This document shows positions 36,540 to 49,420 of a stretch of 64,000 nt of DNA, one piece after another (position 1 is the stretch's first letter; the number at the start of each line of letters is the position of its first letter). The notes beneath the pieces were generated by a model that saw nothing but the letters and a program-made list of their open reading frames with translations, searched no databases and was not told where the DNA came from. Origin of the DNA: Aptenodytes patagonicus (lineage: Eukaryota; Chordata; Aves; Sphenisciformes; Spheniscidae); the NCBI RefSeq assembly GCF_965638725.1, contig NC_134970.1, positions 5,872,001-5,936,000 of the forward strand. The letters run 5' to 3'. The position numbers were made by a program, and so were the translations under genes.

Positions 36540-36908
36540 TCACAGTTCAGATTCAGGGGTGCTGGCCAGTAGGTACCCACTCCCGTATCGTCCGTTGGGG
36601 GCACTGCTCATTTCCATGGGGGAGTTGCTCCCGGGACCCAGGTAGGAACGGTGCGTGGGCATGGGGGACGGGGTCTCGCTGGGGACTTTGCTCAGGATGA
36701 AGCGGGTCTCATCATTGTCTTCCAAATTGGAGATGTCCTTCATCATCCGGCCCTTCTTGTAGGTGACAGAAAGGGCGTTGGAGCCGTCCGACACAAGGTG
36801 GAACTGCCGGAGGATGAAGACCAGAGGCAGAGGGAGGGATGCCAGGATGATCAGAGAGATGAGGATAGCCATGGCCCAGGTTGGGTAGAAAAGGAACTTT
36901 TCTGCAGC
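36540..36908 (-). CDS. SLC6A17: SLC6A17 coding exon 11 (terminal coding exon)
   Basis: Acceptor TCTCTTCCAG, then [20 protein letters not shown] (TM12) and the serine/proline-rich cytoplasmic tail, ending STPESEL and a TGA at 36542-36540. Residues 606-727. The tail holds several SP/TP sites, possible phosphorylation targets. Confidence 0.96.
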   Translation of the reverse strand, partial: AAEKFLFYPTWAMAILISLIILASLPLPLVFILRQFHLVSDGSNALSVTYKKGRMMKDISNLEDNDETRFILSKVPSETPSPMPTHRSYLGPGSNSPMEMSSAPNGRYGSGYLLASTPESEL

Positions 36909-39900
36909 CTGGAAGAGACAGATATTAGTGTCAAGGGGCTGTTACAGCAAAGGTGATGCACACCAGGTACAACGTCTCCTAAGTGCTAGGCAATTCCTGC
37001 TGCCTCCTGCCAGACTTCATCCTCAGGGCACCACATAAAGCTATCAGAAGGTGGGTTCAAATCAAGGAAAAGGACATGGTCCTGCACACAGCGCGTAGCT
37101 GTGGAAGCAAACCAAAATCCAAGCTCAAACTTCAGCCCATGGTCAGAGCTGGAGACTTCTGGGCAGTGTGGACAAACCTGACTGCTTGCAGAGGACGAGC
37201 AGCCACAAGCAGGACATCTCCCAGCAGCAGAGGGGAGGAGAAATGAGCAGAGCTGTGAAGAGCAGGGTGGTCTGCAAGCTCTCAGCTGCCCCCTGCTCAG
37301 CCTGGACCTGGGGTGGAGGTGGCTGCAGGGAAGGGAGCTGTGCTCACCTCCTCTCTGATCCATGCACTGTAGCCCGGGGGGCTCACTCCCAGCTGGATGA
37401 TGCTGGCGGTCATGAGCACGGCCATGCAGATGGGAGAGACGTACTTCCAGGTGTAGTAGTAGAACTGATAGGGCCGGAAACCCAGCATTTCCGTCAGCTC
37501 CTGCATGAACCTGCCAAGAAGAAGAGATGGAACCATGCCGTTCCCCACCTTCAAGTGACAAACTGCCTCCCAGGAGCCCCCGTTGTAAATTATGCTCAAG
37601 GTAGAGCCTGAAGAAGAACCCAGCTGATCCAGGCAAGCATCTCAGTGTCCTTCAAGCCTGTAGGAATGGTTGGGAACCTCCTAAGGAAAAGGCCGTTTGA
37701 GCATTAGCCAAAGCCTCCTTTGTTCTGGCCAACTTATGAACAAGGACAGGCTCTGGAGGGAACAAGGTCCCCTTCCAGAAGGGCCTGGAAACCTCAGACA
37801 AAAGGATAATCACAAGTGACAGAGCACCACAACCAACAGTAGATACCCACTAGAAGGACCTGCTCCTGGGGCTGGGTTACACCTAGGGCAGGGCAAGAGG
37901 ATCAAGGTGAACTGAGTTCCTGCCTCTATGAGGTAGCTGCCTCTGGGGCATTTGCTCCATCAGAGCTGGCCTCCTGGGGAAAAAGTCATATGGAAAAGAG
38001 CTGGAAGGAGGGGGTTTTTTAAGCCAGCAGTTACAGCACAGTTATTCTTTTTGTTGTACAAACACCTTACTTCTTGGTGCCGTAAATCCAGGCCACAGCG
38101 ATGTTCTCCAGGATGACCACGACCGTGAGCGGCAGCGTGGCTGAATAATCGTCAAACATAGTGACAAAGTAATTCCCAGAGCGCTGCACAAAGATCAGTC
38201 CCACCACGAAGGCAAAAATGCAGCAACCAACTGTGGGGAGCAAACGGGCATGGTCAGCAGAGCACCCCAAGGGGAACCGAGGCCTCCACCACAAGGTCCA
38301 TTCCCTGCATTAGCAGGGCCCAGTACACATCCACTGTGTCCACACTCTTCTGGAGCCACTCCCCAGGGCAATGGGGACCCTCCACCCCTTCCCCAGGAGG
38401 TTGCAGGAGAAAAGACCTCACCTGTGAACACTTCCTTCCGCACCTTGAAGGTGTCGATGATGGGCGTAGTGATGCCTGACATGGTCCCGATCATGCTCCC
38501 CAACCCCAGGTTTATCAGCATCAGGAAGAACATGACGGACCAAAACGGTGAGGCTGGGAAGTGGGTCATGGCTTCTGTGAAGGCAATGAAGGCCAGGCCA
38601 GTTCCTTGCACCGACTGTTCAGGGGGAGAGAGGACCAAAAGATGAGAAGAAACGTGTCAGGGACACAGCCTGCAAGAGCCCCTGCACGCCTCAGGTCTCT
38701 CTCATTGAACCACTCTTCAAGAAAAGAAAAATCCAGTCTGGTACCCCATCCTGGAATCGGTGATGACCCTGCTAGACTCGCTATGGGCAAACCTTTCCCC
38801 CATCCCAGGAAGGACCACTGTGTGCTGGGGAAGACCACAGGGACAGGGAATTCCCATCCCTGGAGGGTCTCTCAAAACAGTTTTTCCAGATCCACGTGCC
38901 AGGGTGACACAAGTCAAGCAGCTCCTACCAGGGAGAGGCAATGGGGTAGGTGACCTCCTGGTCCTACTAGGAGTGCCACCAGGTACCTTGTTGAGTTCGT
39001 CCTCCAACAGGCAGGGGTCCAAGCCCAGTTCTTTGAAGTGCCCTTCTTTCACTGTCATGATCACCCTGTACATCTCATTGTAGTCCTTGGCTGTGAGGTG
39101 GGAGAAGTTCACGTGGGGTGGGATGAGGTCATGGCTCAGCACGTTGGTGTTCAGGTAGCCCAAGATCTTCTCAGCATTCCTAAGGGAGAGCAGAGCCTGG
39201 TCACCCAGAGATGTCCCCTTCCTCCCAGGGTGGAGGACAGGGCCTGACCATTCAAGCCCTTTGCCCCAGGCAGGATGAACCTCCCTGGGTCATGTTACCC
39301 AGGTCTCAGCCAGAGGACCTCTTTGCAATTTCCCAGGGTGTAAGTAAACATTGCATTAGGCCACATGACAGAGGATGCAGATGGGGGCCCACCAGGGAAT
39401 GGGCTCTCCGCGCTTCCTTCTCAGGTTTATCTCCTCCTCTGGGACTCCACACTGCATGGCCCAGATTTTTATGGATGCAGCTCACTGTCTAAAGATAACA
39501 AAAGATATCCAGGTGCACAACTTCACCTTCCTCCAGCTGCTTCTAGGCTACAGCATAGCAGCTCCCTTAACCTTGCAGACAACTGGACCCTACGATGAGT
39601 GGAAACTGGGGGAAACCCAGGTGATGTGACTAGACATGTTGGATTTACCCTCAATTTGCAGACTAAGAGCCCATCTTAGGGCCAGATTTTAGGTTGGAGG
39701 AGCTGAACACCCAACTCCCTCAGCTACAGTGGGACATGTTTGGAAATCCACATCTTGACTATCAGGAACCCGGGTCCACCAAAACACAGTATCACCCAGC
39801 TCCAGAGCACTTACTCGACCGCCCTCAGACCCACCACAACCAGCAGTAGCAAAGACCTGCCCACCCCAAACAGAGAAAAAGCAAATCTTACTCCACCACA

Positions 39901-42900
39901 CATTTCTCATTCATGATGTTGGCCTTGAAGCCCAGCACAGCAAATACAACCAGGGTGGCCAGGACGGACGTGAAGAAGTTGATGAAGGAGACGAGTGTGG
40001 CATCAAAGTGGCAGTTGTTGTCCTGCTTGTTGTAGCTGGAGAAGGCGATGACTCCTCCAAAGCCCAAGCCCAAGGCGAAGAAAACCTGTGTAGCTGCCTC
40101 CCGCCACACCTGAGGGTCCAGCATCTTGTCCAGCTTGGAGGGGAGACAGAAGAAGAAGTTAGGTGATTTGGTGGCCCCACAACTCATCCCAGTGGAGCCA
40201 GAGCTAAATTAAAAGGCTGCTGAGCCTACAACCTGGGCTGGATTTGGAGCAGCCATGGACATGCTTTGATCTACCACAATCAGGTCTTGCATTACCCAGC
40301 ACTCATAGGTCCTTTTTCTCTTTCCCACAGAGGGGAAAACTGAGGCATGGAGAAGGGCAGGCGAAGATTTGACCTGACTGTGTCTCTGAATGCTCCATCT
40401 GCCCCAGACCCCAAGCTGGGTGCCCGATCTCCCAGTGCAAAGTCCTACATCTTCCCAGTGGGGCTACCCAGCTGCCCTGGGGAGCTGGCATCCCCGTCCC
40501 CCCACCCAAGGGAGCCACGCGCCACCCAGCGATGGGTCTCCATCCTCCCCCAGCCACCTCTTGCCTCTGGAGCGCCTGGAGCACTTGAAAATCAAACGTC
40601 TCGGCTGGCGGGTTTGCTTAACCTCCCGTCCCCCCCAACCACATCCTGCCTCCCCTGCCAGCCAGAGCCGCAGGCTGGAGGTCTCCGAGCATCATTCATC
40701 AAGAGATCATAATTAACATCTTCTAACAGCCTCGCCGGCTGAGCTGATTCATTTACATCTCTGCTTAATTAATTAGTCAATGGATGCATACCACCAGCAG
40801 AGGTTTTGCTGCCAGCCAGCATCTTCCCATGAAGTCTTTAAATATATCGCCTTGGGCACCCCCACACCCCGACCCTGGCGTCTGGGCACCTAAAGGTGAC
40901 GGGAGTGATGCTAAGGCTCAAAGCAGCTCCAGGGTGGTGAGTTTGCGAGGCTCTCAGCTGTCCTGGCCATACCCCGTATTTAGGGTGCTGCTGGCACATC
41001 CTGATGCTATATCAGGATCTCCGAGGTAGTTTGGGGTTGGTACTCTGGTTTTTGGGGTGGGGAGCATAAGGGAAAATAGGGTGTGATCAGCCGGGAGGAG
41101 AACCTGCTTGGAGTCTGCTGGGCTTGGAGACTCTTACCTTGGGCGTGAACATGTGCATGATCCCATCCACCGCCCCACGCAGCAGAAGTCCCCGCACCAA
41201 AAAGCAAACCAGCACCACGTAGGGGAAGAGCGAGCTGAAGTACATCACCTAGGGCAAGAGGAATGCAACACGGGCACAATCTCGTTTCCTGCCCGCTGAG
41301 CTCAGCCACCTCCCCATCCAACCCAGGGACAGCTCAACAGGGGTGAGAAGGGAGGGTTACCCTCCCCAAAATGAGGTCTGCTCCTCAGGCAGGGCAGGAT
41401 GCTGCAAGTGCTGAAGCTCAGGTGGATTTGCAAAGTGCTTCGACACACTTAAGAGAGAAAATCTGTTGGGGCTGCTGAACGCAAAGATGCCAGTGTTGGC
41501 TCAGAAGATCCCTGAAACAGAAATTGCTGGTGCCTGGGGGAGCCCGAGGGAAGGACAGCTCTGCACCCCCACCCCAGCCCCTTCCTCCAGCATCTGCCAA
41601 GGGCTGCAGGCAGCCCCAGCTGGTTCCCGGCACAGGGCATGTTTCCAGTGCCCTGATCAGCAGACATGGATGGGGCTTCATCCCGGGCAGAGGAGACCTG
41701 CTGCCGTGGCCCTGCTCCTGCAGCTCACTCCCACCCCCCTGCTCTTGGGGCCACGGGGCAGAAGTCTCATCGCCCTCTGCTACCTGCTAACACACGAGAG
41801 GTTTTGCAAGAGCACGTATGGAGACAGGGAAGTTCAACTGTCCCAGGAGACCATACCCTTCTGCATCTGACCCCACTGCTTACACAGCCTTGCTTGAAAT
41901 GTCAACGGCCTCTGCAAGCTAACGGCATCCCTCTCCCAAAGCTTTCTGTTCCTCCCTGCCCTGCTTCTCCTGCGCAGAGTCCCAGTGCTCCCCCTGCGAA
42001 CGCGGGCTCAGCTCTCGCCCCTACATCCTACAAGCATGCATCAAGATGGTGTGCCTCAGGGGATCGGACAGTTGACGGCCCCCGAATGCAGGGGCTGGGC
42101 AGGCGATTTGGCTAGCCTGACAGGGCTGAGCCCTGGGCCATGGCTGCGGGTGTCAGTAGGACTAAACCTCTTCCCTACACCCTTTTTTGATCTTATTCTG
42201 CATCGCCCCAGAGACGGCCCCAACTCTGAGTGGGTGGGAGCATCCCAGGGGACACAGCATCCTCCAGCCACCCCAGATCAGGGCAGGAGAGCATGGTCCA
42301 GGCAGGAGGTTTCTGCTTCGAGGACAGACCCCAGGCAGGCTCAGGTGGCCACCGATACCCACCTTCCCCGAGGACTGGATGCCTTTGATCATGGCTAAGC
42401 CAACAAGGCTCCAGGCCACCAGCAGACACAGGGTCATCTTCCAGTTGAGCCCTCCACTCTCCGAGATGGAGTTGGAGATGTCCAGGGCCTCCCGGTACCA
42501 GAAGTAGGTGGTGGCCGAGCTCCTCTCGCATTCGGTCTCCACAACTGCAACCGAGCAGAGGCAGGGGAGCGTGAGGGGGCTGGGGGAGAGTCACCCACCA
42601 TCTCTTAGGGGATGAATGTCAATTAATGTCAAAGACCTGCCGGAGCCGGCCAGGGAAGGCAGGCACCCCTGGAAACTAAGGGACAGGAATTAATGGGGCT
42701 CATTTTTAGCAGGAAAAAGAAGAGACGGGACATAAAGCCATTGTCAGGTGAAAATAAGATGTTAAATACAGGGAGAGACATTTGCATTTGCTATAAAACC
42801 TCCCAGAGTGTCCCAAGGAGATACTCAGATGCTATTAAACACCATTAACTCCATCAGCATCTCAGTCCGGCACTGATGGAGCAGCCAGGTGAGTCCTGCC

Positions 42901-45900
42901 TGGCTCTCGCTGCCTCCCTCCATGGTCCTGGGTCAGATCCTGGCCCTGAGCACTGAGGCAGCCTGGAGACCCGAGCTCTGGATCCCCAAACTGGCATCAA
43001 ATCCCACCAGTGGGACAGACCCCGAGGGGAGAACATGGGAGAGACTCGTCCAACCGAAGGGAAACATCTCCATGTGATCAAGGCAGCTGGACCGGAGAGG
43101 ACCCAGTACCCCAGAAGACACCTCAACCTCCGGTGTCCCTACCTGTGATAGCTACAGATGTTGGGGGTCCCCAGTGTCCCACAGCCCCCCTTCCCCGGGA
43201 ACTGCTCCCTCCCAGCCGAGCCTCCCCCCGCGCCAGCGGCCGTCCCTTACTGGCCACCGAGCCGTTTTTCACGATGGGGCACTCGCTCCAGGGAAGAGGG
43301 TACTGGAAGGACTTAAAGAAGTAAAAGATGCTCCAGCCGATGATGACGTTGTAATAGAGACCGACAAAAAAACAGACCTGGGGGGAGGAAGGAGGACATT
43401 AAATCGCGGGGCAATGACACTGTCCCCAACACACCTCCCACCGGGCAGGGACCCGGGGGGGGAGCAGGGCTGTTGGGATCAGGGGAGGGGCCCATTCCCA
43501 CCCAGCCCTAAACACACGGGTGGAGCTGGAAAAACTCCCCTTGACCGCTCAAACCTCTGCACAGGGCCCCTCGAGGTTTGCTTCCAGGCCACCCCCCCCC
43601 CCCAATTCACAGCTTGCAAAGCCATCCCACGCACCCCGAGGCAGAGGCCCGAGGGGACCCATGGGTGCACTCACGAGGCAGCTGGCATAGCCGATGCCCC
43701 CCAGGCGAGGACAGATGTAATTCCAGACGCCGATGCTGCCCCGGCGGATCCGCTGCCCCACCGCCAGCTCCAGGAAGAAGAGGGGGAGCCCGATGATGAT
43801 GAGCAGGACCAGGTACGGGACCAGGTAGGCACCTGGCAGAGGAGAGAAAGCTCATCATGGACCCGTCTCTGCCTGCTTTCATGAAGCCAAGGATGAACGG
43901 ACAGGGATGGACAGGCAGGGCAGAGCTGGGACAGGCTCTGCCTGGTCCATCGGTTCATTTGCAATGGATCTGGGAACGCAGATCAGTGCTTGGGCAGCAG
44001 AGAAGACAGCCGTGGAGAGGAGCAAACAGACAAGCACGGAAGGGAAGGGTGCAACATCCCCTGCCAGTGTGGGTACATGTGGGGTAGACCCCAACACACC
44101 TAAAGACACACCGCATCCAAACAGGCACATCGCCCCACACGCAAGAAGACGCCTCTGCGAGCCAACCCATGGGGACACGCACACGTTCCCGGCCATCTCA
44201 GACACACGGGCAGGCAGGAGCCCTCCTTCTCACCCAGGTCCTGCCTGCACATGTGTGTCCGAGCACAGACGAGTCCCCTGTACCGACACGAACCCCCAAG
44301 GGACACCCCGCGTTCCCGGCAGCAGCATTCACCACACCGCGTGCCGCCCAGTACGGAGCGAGGTCCTCTGGTAGGGGTAGAAACAGCTCAAATTAGAAAC
44401 TCGGTTAATCTCTGCCTAATTGAGGAGGCCGGAGAGAAATTAGCAGTTCCTGAAGCACAACCAAATGGCCGTAAAGGATGCGATGACTCATGCTGCAGCG
44501 CCCAACTGATAAATTACTCCAACCTCCTGCTAGGGGCTGAGGAACGGGCTCGGGAGCACGTGGCTCGCTCCTGCGGGGCGGCAGGCGATCCAAAGGCATA
44601 TGCCGGAGCCCGGTTGCTTTGGGCAAATTCCCAGCTGGGTTTACGCCTGGGTGACAGCCACCACCCCCCGGCCCCAGGCAGGACCCGTGGCAGCTGATGC
44701 TGCTCCGAGCAGCGGCGCTGCAAAGTGGTTCAGCCCGCAATAGTGTCACGAGCCGCGCGCCCTGGCAGCGGGTTGGGGATTGATGGGTTAGAAACGCAGG
44801 TGGGGAGATAAATTAAGATGCAGCGGCCCAGGGCGATTAGGAGGACGAAAGGAGAGGCAGAGACCAGGGCAGAGCTGGAGCCCGGTGTAATTCGGGAAGG
44901 ACCACGAGCATTCACATCACCTGCGGACGGACAGAGATGAGACGGATGGACAGATTCAGATGCGAATTTGTCCAATATTGGAGATTTTCTTCCTGTGATC
45001 TCTGGAAAGATGGGCACCGGCTTATGCCCGTGCATCGCCGTGCTCGGCAGCACCGGCGTGGAAGCGCGGCGGGCAGCACTGCCAGCCTGGGCTGGCTCCC
45101 GGCACACCGAGACCTGGAAATTTGGCTCCAGCCCATCTTGCTACCAGCACACAGCGGTTCTCCCCCGCAGACACCCGCTTGGGGAGCAGGAGAGAAAGCA
45201 GCAGCCGCCACCACATCTCAGTGCTGCTCAGCACACCCAGAAGTGGTCTGTCCATCACTGCCCAGCTCCCACGTCCGTCTGTCTGGCACCAGCCTCACAG
45301 CCTGGTGGGAACCCCAGCCAGGGGCCAAGAGGTTAAACGTGGTGGGAAGAAAAGGCAGAAAATCAGCGTCTGCCCCATGGGACAGGGGAGATGATGCCAC
45401 TTGGCCAAAAGAAAGAGTGCAGGAAAGCTCAGCAATCTGCTGCTCAAGCCAGTTCCCAGCTCCGTGCCTCAGTTTCCCCACCTGTAAAATAGGGGCAATG
45501 GTTGGGGCAGCTTGTAAAGCCTTTTTTGAGACCTACTGCGGGAAGGCGTTATACAACAGCAAGGAGCTCCTGAAACCAGCTGCTTGTCCCGGTCCGTGCC
45601 TGGCTCAGTGCCCCTGCGTCCCACCGCAGGATGGGGCTGAGCCGCCGGGTTCAAAGCCAGCACGCCCGTCTCCTCCGCTGCAGTGGGTCTCAGGGCTGTT
45701 GTAGGTTCAATTCCCCGTTCCCCACTTCACATCCCATCTGGGCTTTTGTCTAAAACCACTTCCTTAATGCTCCCCGCATACAGACAGCAAATTCAGCCCT
45801 GGATTTGCTAGGGAATACACCAGGATGGATCCCAGCCCGGGAACACAAGCTGCTCCTCCTGTTACCCAGCACCTGAGACAGCTGAGGCTAAAGCCCCACA

Positions 45901-47642
45901 AACATGCAGGACAGCAGAGACCTCAGCATAAGCTGAGAAATTTTCATTCATTGCGCTAATTACCGTTAGTTATTGACTGCTGTGCCAGTGGGGAAACTGA
46001 GGCACAGCTGGGTTAAGTGTTTACAGAGCAGCAGGACTCTGGATCTCCAGCTTCTGGGTCTGAGCTCGTTCCCAATCTCATTTAATCAGCAAAACCTCCT
46101 TGGAAGTCAGAGGCCAGATGCAGGGAGCTGTGTAATGAAGCCAGCAGGGCCGTATCAACCCATCCCAACCCTGAATTTACCTCGGGTTCTGCCTCCGACC
46201 TCCTTCGAGCCATGCGTACAACGCTCCCCGCTGCAGCCGATGCACACGCGCACCGGCACGTGCGATGCAGCTAACGCAGGCGTTCAAGCCCCGCAACGCC
46301 TGCGGATGCTCGCTGCAACCCAAGACCACGCTGAGACCCCCCCCCCCCCATCGGCTTTGCAACGCGGCGAACACACCGCACGAAGCCGTGCGGCACCGAA
46401 ACCGAGCCTCACCTGGACCCAAACTAGGGCGCCGGGAGCTAAACGCGCCGGTGGCTGGGGAGGTGCTGGGATGCAGGAGCCGGCCGCAGCGTGCTCCATC
46501 CCAGCTGGGAAGGGGAGGCGATGGGGGTGAGAGCAGCCCCGGGGTGGGAAGTGCTGACTGCACGGGTCTTCGTTTGGGAGAATGACTCATAGTGAAGGTG
46601 ACACCAGAGATGTTTTAATTATTGAGAGTGCTGCAGGCTTGCCAGCTCCGGGGCTGGGGGCACGCCGAATGATGCAGTGCCGGGAACGAGGCGAGTGCAA
46701 GGGGGAGAGGGGAAAGCTGGGCTGATCCTGGCTTCATTCAATGCCGCTCGGCAGGGGCTGCTTCCCATCGCTGCTCAGCGCTGCGGGGGAGAGGACTCAA
46801 GGGCTGGGTTTGGATTAATGATGAGCAACTTGCCCTCTCATCAGCGTCATGAAGGTTGTGGGGTCTCAGCACAGCTGGAAGAGACCTGGCCCTCCGGCCT
46901 GCTCCTGGAAGCCCAAGGAGGAGGCATGGGTTGGGATGGGAAGACAGGCTGTTCAGAGGAGGATTTGGGAAGGGGTTGGAGCCTACACAACGTGGCTTCA
47001 GGACCTAGGGAAGTGGAAGGACTCTCCTCTTCCCCCCCCCCCCCCCCCCCCAGTTTCCAAATTGCCCCAACAGGAATTGGGGGCTGCAGCGAGAAATCCT
47101 GGCTCCCGGCCTGGGATTCGCCTTGACTTTGGAGCAGGCAGGCGGACACCCTTTAGGAAAAGGCTGTCCTGGAGGTTCCTGCATCTCTGCACTGATGCAC
47201 GCACAGTGGCGAGCAGCTCCTGGCTGCCCCTTTCCTCCTTCAGAGCCCAAATAAACCCCGTCCTGCCCCGGGATCCACACGGCGACGTGCAGCGAGGCAG
47301 GATTGGGCCATACCCCCTTCTCCAAGGGCTAAGCCCATCCCTGCCCCATCTCTCACCTCCTCCATTCTTCTGGCAGAGGTAGGGGAAGCGCCAGACATTG
47401 CCCAGCCCCACGGAGTAGCCGATCTGCGCCAGGATGTACTGCAGCTTGCTGTTCCACGCCGGCCGGTTCTCCGCGTCCAGCTCCTCCTCTCCATCCTTCT
47501 GCTTGTCCCAGGTCTCCCCCGTCACATTGAGGACGCTTCGTTTGTAGTCCACGGGCTCTTCGTGGGCCAGCAAGTCGGCCACCGACTCGGTGACATGCTC
47601 ACTGCTGTGCTCCCGCTGCGTCACCTTGCTGTTCTTCGGCAT
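36540..47642 (-). CDS. SLC6A17: Sodium-dependent neutral amino acid transporter SLC6A17 (NTT4), complete CDS
   Basis: SLC6-family transporter of synaptic vesicles that carries neutral amino acids such as proline, glycine, leucine and alanine. Eleven coding exons join as 47642-47357, 43832-43675, 43377-43251, 42544-42363, 41248-41138, 40133-39892, 39179-38987, 38614-38422, 38230-38071, 37510-37348 and 36908-36540. They total 2184 bases, i.e. 727 residues plus stop, the length I recall for the human protein. The start gives [16 protein letters not shown], the NTT4 N-terminus. TM1 has the SLC6 signature around [16 protein letters not shown] (73-88). The extracellular loop 2 sequon NGS precedes exon 5. 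The C-terminus ends [11 protein letters not shown], the conserved NTT4 tail. All junctions are GT-AG and phases match throughout. A close paralogue (SLC6A15) is excluded by the near-identity of both termini to SLC6A17. Confidence 0.97.
37348..37510 (-). CDS. SLC6A17: SLC6A17 coding exon 10
   Basis: Acceptor TTCTTGGCAG, then [20 protein letters not shown] and TM11 ([20 protein letters not shown]), ending AWIREE at GAG|GTGAGC. Residues 551-605. Confidence 0.95.
38071..38230 (-). CDS. SLC6A17: SLC6A17 coding exon 9
   Basis: Acceptor CTCCCCACAG, then [20 protein letters not shown] (TM9) and TM10 through AWIYGTK, ending at AAGAA|GTAAGG in phase 2. Residues 498-550 and part of 551. Confidence 0.95.
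38422..38614 (-). CDS. SLC6A17: SLC6A17 coding exon 8
   Basis: Acceptor CCTGAACAG, then [20 protein letters not shown] and TM8 ([19 protein letters not shown]), part of the sodium-site region in this family, ending EVFT in phase 1. Residues 434-497. Confidence 0.95.
38987..39179 (-). CDS. SLC6A17: SLC6A17 coding exon 7
   Basis: Acceptor CTCCCTTAG, then [20 protein letters not shown] and the large extracellular loop 4 through LLEDELNK, ending at AAG|GTACCT. The NFS sequence after PPHV is a glycosylation sequon. Residues 369-433. Confidence 0.95.
39892..40133 (-). CDS. SLC6A17: SLC6A17 coding exon 6
   Basis: Acceptor CTCCCCTCCAAG (AAG rather than CAG), then [36 protein letters not shown] (TM6, central binding region) and TM7, ending CVVE at GGA|GTAAGA. 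Residues 289-368 and part of 369. Confidence 0.95.
41138..41248 (-). CDS. SLC6A17: SLC6A17 coding exon 5
   Basis: Acceptor TTGCCCTAG, then [20 protein letters not shown] (TM5) and [10 protein letters not shown], ending at AAG|GTAAGA. Residues 252-288, 111 bases, phase 0 on both sides. Confidence 0.94.
42363..42544 (-). CDS. SLC6A17: SLC6A17 coding exon 4
   Basis: Acceptor GGTTGCAG, then [20 protein letters not shown] and TM4 ([13 protein letters not shown]), ending IQSSGK at AAG|GTGGGT. Residues 191-251. Confidence 0.95.
43251..43377 (-). CDS. SLC6A17: SLC6A17 coding exon 3
   Basis: Acceptor TCCCCCCAG, then [20 protein letters not shown] (TM3) and the start of extracellular loop 2 with a KNGS glycosylation sequon. 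Ends at GCCA|GTAAGG in phase 1. Residues 149-190 and part of 191. Confidence 0.94.
43675..43832 (-). CDS. SLC6A17: SLC6A17 coding exon 2
   Basis: Acceptor CTCTGCCAG, then [13 protein letters not shown]2 and the intracellular loop motif [12 protein letters not shown], ending GGIGYASCL at a CTC|GTGAGT donor. Residues 96-148, exiting in phase 0. Confidence 0.95.
43833..47356 (-). other. SLC6A17: SLC6A17 intron between coding exons 1 and 2
   Basis: GT-AG intron of 3524 bases containing a C20 run at 47032-47051. No other feature recognised. The remaining introns between coding exons are shorter (about 300 to 1300 bases) and also empty. Confidence 0.9.
47357..47642 (-). CDS. SLC6A17: SLC6A17 coding exon 1 (start codon exon)
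   Basis: Encodes residues 1-95 plus one base: the cytoplasmic N-terminus and the start of TM1 through CQKNGG. The ATG is at 47642-47640. The donor is GGAG|GTGAGA. A 5' splice acceptor upstream of the ATG is expected but could not be placed with confidence. Confidence 0.95.
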
Positions 47643-49245
47643 CGGGACGGCTCCGCGCAGCCCCGGGGGGCGGGATGGGGTGAGGAGAGAAGATGAGTGT
47701 CCCACAGGGAACGGCACCCGTGTGAGCTACAGCTCGGGCCTCACCTCCTCTTCATCAGCAAGACCTGGGTGGGGAAGGGGTGTACAGAGGATGAGTTGGT
47801 TTTGCTTTACCCCAAGGGTGTCCTGGTGCTGGTGGGAGCGGCAGCACCAGGGGGAGAAGGGTCTCCATCATCCCATGCCTTGGGGACCTCCCTCTGGGCT
47901 GGGGGATGCTAAGGGCCCCCTTCTCCACGAATGATGGACCAGGAGCAACCCCCTGGTTCAGCATTCATGGAGAAGAGCCTCCCGCAACCCACAGGAGGGA
48001 ATTTCCCCGGGCTGCAGGGGACGGTGACAAGCGATGGAGCCGGTCACATCGCCGTGACACCTCTTTTCTCCTCCAACAACCCCGTTCCCGGGCCAGCAGC
48101 ACTGGCAAGGGCTGACACCACATCCAGCACCAGCCAGGGCTCTGCCCTCCCTGCCCCGCTCCCTCCCCTCCTGGCCCCTCGGCAGAGCCCGGGCTCAGCC
48201 CCACGACAGCTCAAAAGCACTGGGGGGACAGTGACAAATTCCCGGGCTCTCTCTCCATCCCTGGACATTATCAGGAGTGACTTAAAAGCCTGGGAGCCTG
48301 CAATTAAATCTTCCCAGGCAGCTTTACAACAGATAACGGCTGCAAAACAGCGGCAGCCAAGGCAAAGCCATCAATCGTCCCGGCCCCTCCACCTTCCCAG
48401 CCTTCATCGTGGGCCAGCCTTGGCCAGGGAGTGCTGTACCAGTCCCACAGCACCCGTGCGGTTACACCAGTTACACCAGTTTGCCCCCGCCGCCTCATTC
48501 CCAAAACCGATGGCACCAGATCCCACGGGTGCAGGGCCGGGATGGGCGCAGGCAGGGTAATTCTTGGACCTGGGGAAGGGAGCGTGGGTTCACCGCCGGC
48601 GTGGCGATGAGTGGATACGCGTGGTGGGTCGCGTTTGCAAACAGGGCAGCTGCGTGTTTGCACCAGGGACTCCTCCGGCTGCGGGAGCGATCCTGCACGG
48701 AGGCCTTTCAGGGGGTGCCCACAACCCGGCTCAGCCCTGCAGTGTTCACCCCCGCCTTGAAAAGCTTGGGGGCATCAGGGAAATCCACTCTGCTGGGCTG
48801 GGGCTCCCCAACCTGGGAAAGCACCATGTCCCTCCTCACCATACTGGGAGAACTGGGGTCAAACTGGCAGCTCCCGCCCAGCTGGGACCGTAGAGTTTCA
48901 CCAGCTGGGGAGGAGACACAGAAAACCCACATCTTGGGGGAAAAAATGACTCTCCCAAAGAGCCACGCTTGCTTCTTTTCTCTCCCCTCCATCCCCGCTT
49001 CCCAGGGGACACCAGGCCGGTCACCAACCCCTGGAAGAGTGATGGTGCCATGCCCGAGGACCTGTCCCACCCCAGCCTGGCCGCAGCATCATTTCACCCT
49101 CACCCTGAGGGCTTTCTCCTTCAGCTCATACAAGACCCAGGTGACAGCTTACAGGTGACATTACACAAATAACCCATCAGCGCAGTCCTTGGAGCAGCCA
49201 ACCCTCGGTGCGGGTGGCCGGTCTCTATCAGGATAGATAGATATT

Positions 49246-49420
49246 CATAGGATCATAGAATCATTGAGGTTGGAAAAGACCTCTAAGATCATCGAGTCCA
49301 ACCGTCGACCCAACACCCCCATGTCCACTAAACCATGTCCCTAAGTGCCTCATCTACTCGTCTTTTAAATACCTCCAGGGATGGGGACTCCACCACTTCC
49401 CTGGGCAGCCTGTTCCAATG
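49246..49420 (-). mobile_element. CR1 LINE fragment (3' end, minus orientation)
   Basis: Starts with the reversed CR1 tail (ATCATAGAATCATTGAGG) and continues through the 3' UTR and last coding residues, truncated after about 175 bases at CTGTTCCAATG. It lies in SLC6A17 intron 1, in the same orientation as the gene. An ATG-rich simple repeat (about 49418-49460) abuts the truncated end. Confidence 0.93.
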
